64,000 bases of DNA from Pyrenula massariospora (Eukaryota; Ascomycota; Eurotiomycetes; Pyrenulales; Pyrenulaceae): NCBI GenBank assembly GCA_021030905.1, contig JAGFMI010000019.1, positions 186,001 to 250,000 of the forward strand. The letters run 5' to 3'. Positions 54,998-64,000 of this stretch are shown here, piece by piece; within the stretch, counting starts at the first letter, position 1; every line of letters begins with the position of its first letter. Position numbers and translations under genes: made by a program. Below the pieces are notes generated by a model. That model had not been told where the DNA came from and did no database searches. It saw only the letters and a list, made by a program, of their open reading frames with translations.

Positions 54998-56767
54998 ATG
55001 AAGAGGTCTGATTTTGGGGGCCTCGGCCGACGAAAATCCTCTACTGCACACTATCAGACCTTCGACACCCCACCGCCCACTTCGAGGGGGCAACCTCTCT
55101 CGAACTCTTCCCACTCCTCCATCGCCGATACCTCCCACCGTCCACATCAACACCATGAGTCGCCGTTACCTAAAAAACAAATGGCTATCCTTGCCTTCAT
55201 TGCCCTGTCGGAGCAGACGGCCCTCAACTCTATCAGTCCATATCTGCCAGACATGACATCTTCTTTTCCAGAAGTCGACGCCACAAAAGTAGGAGTCTAC
55301 GTTGGTACAATAGCATCGGCCTTCGCCTTGGCTCAACTGGCAACAAACTTCTTCTGGGGCTGGCTGTCAGACCTGATTGGAAGAAAGCCTGTGATCCTGC
55401 TTGGGACTTTTCTTACAGCTGCTTGCTTTATAGCTTTCGGGTTCTGTCGCACGCTGTGGCAAGCCGTGCTGGTGCAGGCTCTGATGGGTACAGTCAATGG
55501 TAATCAGGGCATCGTATCTACCTGCCTGGGAGAAATCACCGACCGAAGCAACCAGTCAAGAGCCTTCACGTACCTACCAATTCTGTACGGAATTGGCGGG
55601 ATAACTGGCCCCATAGTAGGAGGACTCCTCGTTATGGATCATAAGCTCTTCGACAGCTCAAAGCCAAATCCATACCCGTATCTGCTACCAAACCTAGTCT
55701 CTGCTGCAGTACTTCTCCTAGATCTCACCCTGACAATGCTATTTCTGGATGAGAGTTTGGAAGAGGCCCAAAATCTGCCACCTCTCAAGGAGCGTGTTGT
55801 CAGTCTTTTCACGTGGATATGGCAATTTTCGAGCTCAACCAGACCAACCTACCTTCGTCCCTTGCCACATAAGAGTCCCGCAGATGGAGAGACAGCAGAA
55901 AGCCGCCTTATAGATGGAGAAGATCAAGAGCAGTCTGATGAAGAATTAGATGCTTCCATGCCGTCGTTACTTCCGCGGCAAGATGAAGAGCTAACGACTA
56001 AAGACATTATCAATCGTGATACGATCCTGTTACTGCTTTCATACTTTATATTTCAGCTATCTAATATCTCTTTTAATTCGCTATATCCGATCTTTGCAGA
56101 AGCTCCTCCACCAACGGGAAGAAATTTGTCTACAAAATCGATCGGGTTGACCTTGGCATTCGCAGGCGCAGTGACAATCGTGTTTCAGCTTGGCGTGTTC
56201 AATAAGCTTCGTGATAAGATGGGGAATCGGTCTACATACCGTGCTGGCCTGGGAGGATTTGTTTTTGCATTTCTTTTAATCCCATGGGTGGGTTACGTAC
56301 AACCTGATCCAGGACGGACAGGAATGTCGAGTGGTAAGATTTGGCTCTGGACTGAACTCGGTGTGGTGCTTTTCATCAAGACGGTGGCGGCTGTTGGAGG
56401 CCTTACCAGCGCTCTGTTACTTGTAAGCATGAATGCCCATCTTTGTGCACTCGAACACGCTTTCTAACCGCCCGTATAGATTACAAATTCAGCGCGAAAC
56501 CATTCCGTCTTGGGCAGGCTAAATGGGCTTGCTCAGACATTGTCTGCAGCCGGTCGAGCAGTAGGACCTTTTGTCTCTGGTGGTCTGTTTTCGCTCGCAA
56601 CCAAGGTCCAGCCGAAAGGTGAAGCACTTGCCTTTGGTATATTTGGAGGATTTGCATTTATTGGATTTCTTCTTAGCTTCGGTATTCGATCTTTGAGTCT
56701 GGAAGGAGAGGGTTGGGGGGATGACGATTCCGCGAGCGACAAGTCCGATGAGGAGCAGGACCTTTGA
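54998..56767 (+). CDS. Major facilitator superfamily transporter
   Basis: This is a twelve-helix proton-coupled transporter, probably in the plasma or vacuolar membrane. Two exons: 54998-56422 and 56480-56767, intron 56423-56479 (GTAAGC..GTATAG), 570 residues. A hydrophilic N-terminus of about 60 residues precedes helix 1 (KQMAILAFIALSEQTALNSI). The MFS signature GWLSDLIGRKPV sits between helices 2 and 3. GIGGITGPIVGGLL matches motif C-like sequence in helix 5. A long acidic central loop (RLIDGEDQEQSDEELDASM) separates the two halves. The second exon supplies NSARNHSVLGRLNGLAQTLS and helices 11-12, ending in an acidic tail. It resembles the fungal MFS group related to TetA-type and ZIF-type facilitators; the substrate cannot be told. 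Confidence 0.9.
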
Positions 56768-57046
56768 TACGAGAAATGTTGCGACGAGCTTAAAAGTGAT
56801 TGTTAAGATTTATGCATTAGCGATGGTGTAAGGCGATCGGAAAGCAGTGTGCCTAAGAGCATGCGCGAATTTACTGTAAGTAGCTTTTGAGATTCACTTA
56901 CACTATTAACTAGCAGAAGAAGAGGCAATCTTTAGTGTGCATATCAATACATCTTCTTGTTATTTTATGAACCCTGAGCAACCAGACGATCGGAAACTAT
57001 ATCTAGTGCAAAGACTTCGCCGTTGCGTTTCCCAAGCCGACGCTGC
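56768..57046. other. Intergenic, MFS gene 3' side
   Basis: About 280 bp, presumed 3' UTR. A plus-strand open frame starting at 56937 runs through here in the frame opposite to the coding-like one described next. Confidence 0.35.
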
Positions 57047-57619
57047 ATGGGCCGGTGGGAAAAGCACTTGGCGATGCTTCCAGTCATTTCAACCGAATCG
57101 TCCTTCCGGATCGAGGCTGAAGATGTCTACGAGGTCTAGCCGCAGTATGTTTGTGATGATCGCAGTAGTTTTTGTCGTGTTTCTACGTCTTTATGCTCGA
57201 CCTGGGCTCGTCGAGTATCGTTTCGCTCTACAGAACGCTCTTCTGCACGCGCTTCGGTATTCTCTCCTGAATCCCGCCAACTCTGCTTTCCATCCTGGTC
57301 AGGCGAACGAGATTATCTTCCTTTCACTCAGCAGGAACATTTTCAATTTGCGTCAGCAGCGGCGCCAGAGACTATTTCCCGCTTAGACAAAGAATGGGTT
57401 ATACCAAAGCCGCTTCAGTACCTTGACCCCGTTGATTGAGACGAGAATCTCCTCGAATCCGCATACAGGCTATGTTCGAATCCTGAATATTGTCCGGAAC
57501 ATCTCTCTCACGCCACGGATCACCCAGTTCGAGACATGACAGCTGTTCAACCCTACCATCATCGCTGTTCTGTACTGGTCCGAGAACCACTGTCTTGTCA
57601 TCAGCCGCGTCGTTATTGA
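57047..57619 (+). pseudogene. Coding-like frame with two internal stops, unknown family
   Basis: From ATG 57047, a single frame of 190 codons runs to TGA 57617, interrupted by TAG at 57137 and TGA at 57437. The three blocks read as protein: MLPVISTESSFRIEAEDVYE; then FTQQEHFQFASAAAPETISR and DKEWVIPKPLQYLDPVD; then DENLLESAYRLCSNPEYCPE and HATDHPVRDMTAVQPYHHRC. Keeping one frame across stops is what point mutation of a real gene gives. Both stops could be C-to-T changes (CAG to TAG, CGA to TGA). Similar-looking blocks (KWVTFSDVLGFYDRRLFLEW at about 57785-57845) continue in another frame. No family recognised. Confidence 0.45.
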
Positions 57620-59652
57620 GGGCTTGCATTAAGAGAGGCTACCATGGGAAGCACGCTTGTGCTATGCTAGGCCACCCGAGAGACGAAGATTAGGCAAGAA
57701 TGGCTGCACTGAGGATGGCCTACGGTGCATCCATCATCTTATCGTGGTCAACATACCTCCAACACCAAGCGAATAGTGTGAAGGCAAGTGGGTAACCTTC
57801 TCCGACGTCCTAGGTTTCTATGACCGAAGACTGTTTTTGGAGTGGCAAAGGGGAGCCTCTGCTCATGGTCAACTCACAGTATGCTCCTGGTCTGGAGAGT
57901 CATGCTTCTCACTGATAAGCCATGATTTAAGGTATACTTGCTTGGGTCTCTTGATATCAAATCTCCGCAACGTGCACAGTCCTCTCCGTAGTCTTCTTTC
58001 CTCCAACCCATATAATGCACCCGCTGCTAGCTCTTGACGGGCTACCCATTCCCCAATGAGCTGACTCGAAGCCCGCGTTCAACGAAAAACCACGTCGAAA
58101 AGAACTGGTTCTTATCTTTCCTAAAACCATCCACTTCGTTCATCCAGTGCGACACCCCCTCCAACCCCCTCACCACCAACGACAACTACTCCTCCCCAAG
58201 CGGCGGTCGCTCCTCCACCAAACTCATCGGCAACAGCTTTAACACCCCGAACCTCACCGCTGCTGACGAATACCCCTACCCGCCGAGTTAACCGCGTCGA
58301 CCACTGGCATCAAGCAATTAACAGCCTCAAGCTCCTCCTCTGCCGCCGTGCCGTCCACTCCGTCACCACCTACCACAAGTCCAGCAACGAATGGGCCCTC
58401 CCCCCGGCGGTACGAATGGTCCTTCATCGTCTGTCTGGGACGCCGCGCCGCCGTTACGCACGCTGGCCATCCATGAGCCGGTCGCCGGCCGGTCCTCATG
58501 CGCGAGCGGGTGCGACGCGGAGGAGAGCTGGGCAGCGGCGGGGGGGAATTGCAGCACGCCGGGGCCCTACGACGGTGGGAGCGCCACGCGCCAGGCAAGG
58601 AGTGTCTTGAACGATGAGAGTGACGCTGGGCGGGCGGCGTGTAGGAATTGGGCGTACGTCACGGATACGCCGGGTATTGCCTGGGCGAGGGCTGAGCAGC
58701 GGTGTCATGATCGCGGTGGGCGGCGCTTTGGCGAGCCCGAGGATTGGCGACCGGGCTTTTCGGATCGAGGATGGGTTCGAGGAGTTTCTGGTCAGGTATC
58801 TGGGTAACAAAGCTTTTTGGGGGATTGGCATCGAGGATGCGCGGTAGGGGTTTGTGAGGGTGAGGCGGTTGAGCGGTTGTGCAGGAGTCGGAGGGGAAGG
58901 GAAGGACGGGTGATGAGCGGTGGAAGGTTATGGATGGGATATCGTTGGAGAAAGAGTCGTTAGAGGATGAAAGAGCCGGTGTTGAGATAGGTCTCCAATC
59001 TTTATGAAGAACAGTGAGGGCTGCACGTTGAAGGTCGAAAGACCGGATGAAAGACGACGAGAAGATCAGAACTGTATTGCAGGATGGAAATCAATTCAAA
59101 AACGTGAGAGACTGCACCTACAATTACTGTCCTTCCTACATTCTCAGCTGGACATAGCAATCGCTGTAAGCTACATGAGGCACCTCTAAGGCCGAGTCCC
59201 TTGCCCAGCCGTTCAACGGTATTCCGATATATCAGTAAACCAAGGGCAGTAAAAGATGTCGTACCCTCGGCGACTAAACAATTATCCCAAATGTCTCGAT
59301 ACAGGTCGGAGTTCCGTGCCTGGTCTGTCGAAAAACTCGACAGGTGACACAGATATGGAAATAGCATTTCCCAAACGGGTCATTGCCCCCTTTTACACTA
59401 CGTCGGTGTCCGCGGATTCCCTCGGGTTCAGCAAGGGGGAAATAATGAACTTCGAACTTCCGTCTAAGCTGACGAATGTCGAAGACACTAGCTTAGCGAG
59501 GCGAGGTCACGAGGTCGTGGTTAACTTTCCTAGAAGAGAAACGGGCTGGATATAGACTTAGCTAAGAATGCATGTCATCCATACGCCACCCCATCCAACC
59601 ACCAAACGCCATTGGTCTTCTTCTCGCCAAAGAGTCCGGTCGCCGCTCTTTC
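57620..59652. other. Region with scattered coding-like fragments; no intact gene
   Basis: About 2 kb. Frame fragments at 57715-57845, 58034-58291 and 58391-58807 look partly protein-like but do not join. The stretch 58130-58480 is C-rich and 58500-58900 G-rich on the plus strand, like the coding strands of two intact genes in this window, hinting that a plus-strand gene once lay here. The 3' end adjoins the SRP receptor stop. Confidence 0.35.
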
Positions 59653-61643
59653 CTAATTCGCCATCAATAAGCCAACCGCCCATGGCACGCTCAGGGTCCT
59701 TAGATCCCCGTAATGCTGTCCAACCCCCAGGAAGCAGACCGGAATCCCGGTCGCGTGGACCATACTAACCAACGTCCCCACCATATCTCCAACCGTATCG
59801 CATTTGCTAATGATGAATCCATCGAGGCGCCTTCCCGAGCCAAAGGCGGAATTGAAGTTTAGGGCCTGGCCGACGCTGTCGTTTCCCACCAATGCCTCGC
59901 CGACCATGAATATCTTGTCCGGCTGTGCTAGGTTCGCGAATTTCTCTAAGGAGGACATAAGCCTCTTATCGTTATGTCGACGGCCAGCGGTGTCGATGAG
60001 CACAACGTCGAACTTGTTTTCCGCAGCGTACGCGACAGCTTCTTTGGCAACGTTGGCGGCATCTTTGTCGTACCCGCGCTGATACAAATCAACTGCACCG
60101 AGATTCTCCCGAGCAGAGAGTTCCTTGAGATTGCGGACATGCACGTTTAGCTGCTCGACAGCTCCAGAGCGAAAAGTGTCGCAGGCGGCAACAAGGAGGC
60201 GGTAATTGTTTTGCAAGAGGAAGAATGCCAGTTTGGAAAGATTTGTGGATTTACCCACGCCGTTGACGCCAACAATTGAGATTACGTATGGACGAGGCGG
60301 GGACCGAGTTGCGGCAGGATGAACGACCGCCTCGACTTCGCGGAGAAGATCGATAGATGAGGTTGGAGTAAGGATCTTTCGAAGAGAAGTTTCGGTGGCA
60401 GCACGGAAGGCGTGATCAATTGTTTCAAAAGATCCGGTCTTTTTACCGACAAGCTCGGCCTCGACACCTTGACAGAGGCGGACAGCGGCGTCCCGGGCGA
60501 CGTTCTTCTTGATAAGGTGATTCTCCATCTCTTTAAGAGGTTTGTCAAGGTCCTGTTTGGTAAGCGTCTTTCCGCCAACTATGTTGCGGAAGTAACCTGA
60601 AAGGACTCCAAGACCCGAGCCAACAATACCACTAGTAGAAGGCGCTGGGACATTCTTTCCGGATCGGAGAATGGAGTTTACTTCTTCATCCAAGTCCTTC
60701 AGCACGAATTGGCCGTTCTGCGTCCGGCTCCCAAATGTCTCAGATGCAACCATTTCTACAGGTGGTGACTGTACACTATTGAGCTTTGAGGCATCAGCGC
60801 CATTCGCCGTAGAGTAGTCAAGATTGATATCCTCCTCCTCATCCGCCATCCCTTCGGCGTTCCATTTCCGCATTTTCTTGTCAGGTTGGGCAGCCTTGCC
60901 CTTCTTTCTCTCGTCTCCCGATGCTGGAGCAGAAGTGTTCGCTGCTTTCCTTGCTCTTCGAGATGCCCTGCCTCCAGGTCCGCTTTTTGCTGAGACCAAG
61001 TGAGACGGTATAGGAGTAGTTGGTCGAGACGAATCAGGTGTTGCGATCGGAGTGCTCAGCTGGGAGTCCCCCGACACAGACGCAGCTTGTGGCTGCGCCT
61101 TAAGCTGCCCAGGTAGGGGTGGCGGTGGTGGACCTCCAGTGTCGCCATTCTCTAGAGCGTCCTTCTTGTCGTCCGAGGCCGCTCGAGGAAGCTCTATGCC
61201 CGTAGTGTTTGGTGCCTCTTCAAGATCGCGAATCTGCTGATCGAAGTACGGGTCGAAATTGTAGGAGCGAATAACGGCATCTGGTTTCACAAGTTGCTCC
61301 CTATAAAGCCCAACAAAGATCTTTTGAATATTCTCTAGCAGTCTTTCAACCCAGGTTAGATGCAGAAAAGATTGGTACACAGCCTGCAGATCTGTCAGAT
61401 GTGCAGCTGCAGAAACTTGGATATGCTCACGACAAATATCAGACCTAGATCTTTCGCCAGCGCATACTTCAGCGTGTACTTGTCATAGCGATGGGCAGCA
61501 ATGCGATCTCCAGCTTGGTGGGACTTCTCCTCAATAAACACATCGCTGATAAGGCCATTGACAATACTGGCACTGGTTGGTACATTCTCTCTGGACCAGA
61601 TCACCACTCCAGAGGTGGTTATGATCTCGAAACAATCTAGCAT
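59653..61643 (-). CDS. Signal recognition particle receptor subunit alpha (SRPRA/SRP101)
   Basis: This ER-membrane GTPase docks the signal recognition particle during co-translational targeting. Two exons: 61643-61431 (71 codons) and 61383-59653, intron 61430-61384 (GTGAGC..CTGCAG), 647 residues. The N-terminal SRX domain spans the junction: MLDCFEIITTSGVVIWSREN, LKYALAKDLGLIFV|AVYQSF. A charged linker follows, with a basic RRARKAANTS segment. The NG domain follows the linker: G1 GVNGVGKSTNLSKLA (about 440), DTFRSGAVEQL, G3 DTAGRRHNDK (about 534), G4 SKCDTVGD, and GVGQHYGDLRTLSVPWAV at the C-terminus. All GTPase motifs are intact. Confidence 0.95.
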
Positions 61644-61970
61644 CTTTCTCCCATTAAGGTCAAAATGATCAAGTCCCCCCGTTAGTGGTGTACCGCAGCT
61701 TCTTGCCCGAGCATGGAGGCGCAGTGGTAATTTATATGGGAGCGGAGACAACTGCGGGCACGTCACCCATCCCGCGCTGAAAGCACTAATTTTTTGGAGA
61801 ACCGTGTATTCTTCACGCTACCACGAGATACCACGAGGACTCTTACTTGTGGGACAGCGTAGGATAACACTGCCTTTTCCAGCCTATCAGTCCTCCAATG
61901 TCGCCAATTCTTGGATTTCTGAACTCGAGACAGCTCTGATCGCAGGGCTACGACGCAGCACAAAGACAGA
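61644..61970. promoter_or_regulatory. Bidirectional promoter between SRP receptor alpha and YIF1
   Basis: Only 327 bp separate the two divergent start codons, so the genes share their 5' regulatory DNA. Both encode secretory-pathway membrane proteins, so coordinated expression is plausible. Open frames crossing the region have no motifs. Confidence 0.6.
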
Positions 61971-63180
61971 ATGCACCGCAACAACTTCGCTCCGCAGCCT
62001 GCCCACTCCCCTCCCCTACACCACCCTGTACCTCAACATGTCTCGACAGTCCCCATGATGCGGTCTCCTCCTCCACCGGCATCGCAACAGCAGCAACAAC
62101 AGACACACAACAGCTATGGCAACCCATATCAGCCCTCTCCGGCCCAAGGGCAAGGAGCGCCATTTGCGCCAGGCTTCAACAGCTTCATCAACGATCCGAC
62201 AGCACAAATGGGCTATCAGATGGGTTCCCATGCGGTGAAAGCAGGACAGGAATATATGGAATCAAGAGTAACTCCGACCCTTTGCAGACAATGGTCCTGG
62301 CGCTGTTCTGACTATATCCCTAGTTCGGTAGTTACATCTCGGTAGTCGCCTTGAAGCACTATTTCAACGTCTCGAACAGCTACGTGCTCCGAAAACTTGT
62401 CCTGGTTCTCTTTCCATGGCGGCATAAACCTTGGTCAAGACAGCAAGCACGCCTGACTACATCCACAACGTCCTCCTCCGGCCAGGTTCAAGAGCAGCAA
62501 TATGCGTCCATCTTTCTCCCTCCTCGCGAAGACCTCAACTCCCCTGATATGTACATACCAGCGATGGCCCTGGTGACCTATATCCTCCTCTCTACAGTCC
62601 TTGCTGGCCTCAGAGGGTCCTTCCATCCCGAACTACTTGGCAGCATAACCACGACCGCCATATTCGTCGTCATGTTTGAGATAGTGCTGTTGAAAGTTGC
62701 CATGTATATTCTCAACATTAGCAACGACTCCCAGCTATTAGACCTGGTAGCATACTCCGGTTACAAATTTGTTGGCATCATTGTCACGCTCGCCGTATCG
62801 GAGATTCTTTCAGGTGGCAAAGGCACCGGCGGCATGATCGGGTGGAGCATATTCACCTACACGTTTCTAGCCAATGCCTTCTTCCTCGTATGTCCCACAC
62901 CCATTCCCTTCCACATTTAAACTCACAACACCAGCTCCGTTCCCTTAAATACGTCCTTCTCCCCGACAGCTCCTCTGGTCCCTCAATGCAAGCCGGCGCA
63001 GGCAGCTACACAATAGCCCGGGCCCAGCGGAATCGGAGGACACAATTCCTTTTCATATACAGCTACGTCGTGCAATTTCTGTTCATGTGGATCCTGAGCC
63101 GGGAGGAGGCGGCAGCCACGACGGTGGCGAAGGGCATGGTTGGGACAGCTGGCGCGGGCGCGGGAAATGGAAAAGCTTAA
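61971..63180 (+). CDS. YIF1: YIF1-type ER-Golgi membrane protein
   Basis: YIF1 partners YIP1 and Rab GTPases in COPII vesicle fusion between ER and Golgi. Three exons: 61971-62267, 62324-62887 and 62935-63180, with introns 62268-62323 (GTAACT..CCCTAG) and 62888-62934 (GTATGT..CACCAG), both phase 0; 368 residues. The N-terminus is Pro/Gln-rich and cytosolic. The family core starts with INDPTAQMGYQMG and AVKAGQEYMESRFGSYISVV across the first junction, then LKHYFNVSNSYVLRKL, VLFPWRHKPW, and DLNSPDMYIPAMALVTYILL (first membrane helix). Four further hydrophobic helices follow, the last being FIYSYVVQFLFMWIL. The final 20 residues are Ala/Gly-rich. Confidence 0.93.
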
Positions 63181-63726
63181 CAGGCATTTTAGCTCGGTGA
63201 ACAATTTATGGACTCATGAATGCGAATGAATTAATATAGACTTTATGCCTCGGGCGGAGAAGAAGAGTATTTCCAAACTTCACCTTTTAATGGCCACGTA
63301 GAGCCTGTAAGGTCCTTTGTCCTCGAACCTCGCTAAAGTCAGGATTAGGCCAGGTTCCAGAAGGTACGGAGCTTCACAGCGTCAAAGCGCAGGGCTCCAA
63401 GGGAGCTTAGAGGACACGTAGTTTCGGAACTGCTAACCTTTTGACATTGAATCATACGCATGAGACCTGGAATAACTGCGAAAAGCTGATACAAAACACA
63501 AGCGATTACCTAACTCGGGAAATTCGCACGTCTCGTCATTCCACCAGGAGGGGTATCCAGACACCGCCGCTTCCAACGCGTCTCCGAACCCATGCCAGCA
63601 CGTACGTACTGTAGACCAGACCAGATATCCAGTAGCCAGTAATCAAACAAAACCCCATAACCCTACCCTCCCAAACCCCAGTTCATCCCACATACCCAAC
63701 CTCATATCCCTCTCCCAAATCATCAA
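63181..63726. other. Intergenic region after YIF1
   Basis: About 545 bp between convergent genes. No gene or repeat is seen; C-rich sequence begins near 63660, belonging to the next gene's 3' side. Confidence 0.4.
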
Positions 63727-64000
63727 TCAAGCCGCCCCACCCCCCTCCGCCTTTCTCCCCCTAACCAACCCCCCAACCCTCCTCACCACCTCCCCCAACC
63801 CACCCTTCCCCTTATCCCGCCCCTCCAACTGCCCCGCATACCCCGCCCTCACAAACTTCGGCCACGTATTCACGAGCACGCTATGCTTCGTGCTCGCCTC
63901 GGCGCGGTCGAACACGCCCGGCCCGAAGCTGTCCGGGATGGGTGTGCTGTCGGGGACGCGGTCCTGCGCGAGGTCGAGGAGGGAGAGGGTTAGGAGGGCG
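63727..64000 (-). CDS. C-terminal part of an unidentified protein (runs off the right edge)
   Basis: The minus-strand frame is open from the window edge to the stop at 63727: LLTLSLLDLAQDRVPDSTPI, FGPGVFDRAEASTKHSVLVN, TWPKFVRAGYAGQLEGRD, then a Lys/Gly/Arg-rich end. The apparent ATG at 63915 is internal, because coding-like sequence continues upstream of it. The sense strand is G-rich toward the 3' end, matching other GC-skewed genes here. Family not recognised. Confidence 0.5.
   Translation of the reverse strand, partial: ALLTLSLLDLAQDRVPDSTPIPDSFGPGVFDRAEASTKHSVLVNTWPKFVRAGYAGQLEGRDKGKGGLGEVVRRVGGLVRGRKAEGGGAA

Noticed and set aside
57465-57490. GTTCGAATCC resembling a tRNA T-loop
   Set aside because: The flanking bases cannot form the T-stem and no anticodon or acceptor arm is present upstream.
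58254-58598. 114-codon minus-strand open frame in GC-rich DNA
   Set aside because: It has a simple Arg/Pro/Gly-rich composition, overlaps competing frames on both strands and has no motif.
1-64000. CRISPR array, rRNA or tRNA genes, or a complete viral genome
   Set aside because: No regularly spaced direct repeats, rRNA-like sequence, credible tRNA cloverleaf or viral gene set was seen; the organism is a fungus, so CRISPR is not expected.

Overview
This is nuclear DNA of a filamentous ascomycete (Pezizomycotina). Genes carry short spliceosomal introns (mostly 40-95 nt, GT-AG, CTAAC/CTGAC-like branch points). Several families are fungal-specific: HET domain, fungal rhodopsin-like, DUF6536, and a highly reducing type I polyketide synthase. 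One transposon has been reduced to A/T by transitions in the pattern of repeat-induced point mutation (RIP). The species cannot be named from the sequence alone.

The left part (1-24.8 kb) is accessory DNA. A partial acyl-CoA synthetase/4CL-like gene (minus) diverges from a complete ten-exon highly reducing PKS (1683-9356, 2404 residues). The PKS has KS-AT-DH-(degenerate C-MeT)-(degenerate ER)-KR-ACP order. Then come a HET gene (10936-13269), a stop-containing Tc1/mariner transposase relic (about 13.6-13.9 kb), a foldback repeat, a second HET gene (14758-16360), a seven-exon DUF6536 membrane protein (17487-20513), a MITE-like inverted-repeat element (21189-21529), a short gene resembling the N-terminus of fungal STAND proteins, and a fungal rhodopsin-like membrane protein (23191-24806).

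The centre (24931-31521) is one Ty3/gypsy LTR retrotransposon, heavily RIP-mutated. Both LTRs, a near-perfect 5-bp target duplication, and decayed reverse transcriptase, RNase H and integrase frames are still recognisable.

The right part (32.9-64 kb) is mostly conserved housekeeping DNA: SEC12 and YIF1 (ER/Golgi traffic), a Sec14/CRAL-TRIO lipid-transfer protein, the decapping factor DCP1, an OCRL/INPP5B-type inositol 5-phosphatase, a GNAT acetyltransferase, a lipid-droplet-associated hydrolase, a glutathione S-transferase, an MFS transporter and the SRP-receptor alpha subunit. Between them lie decayed gene fragments, a tandem repeat (48.8-49.3 kb) and an uncharacterised three-exon gene (50145-51328). 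SRP receptor and YIF1 share a 327-bp divergent promoter.

Exon models were built by hand: each junction was required to keep the frame and match family motifs. Total coding lengths came out divisible by three in every complete model.
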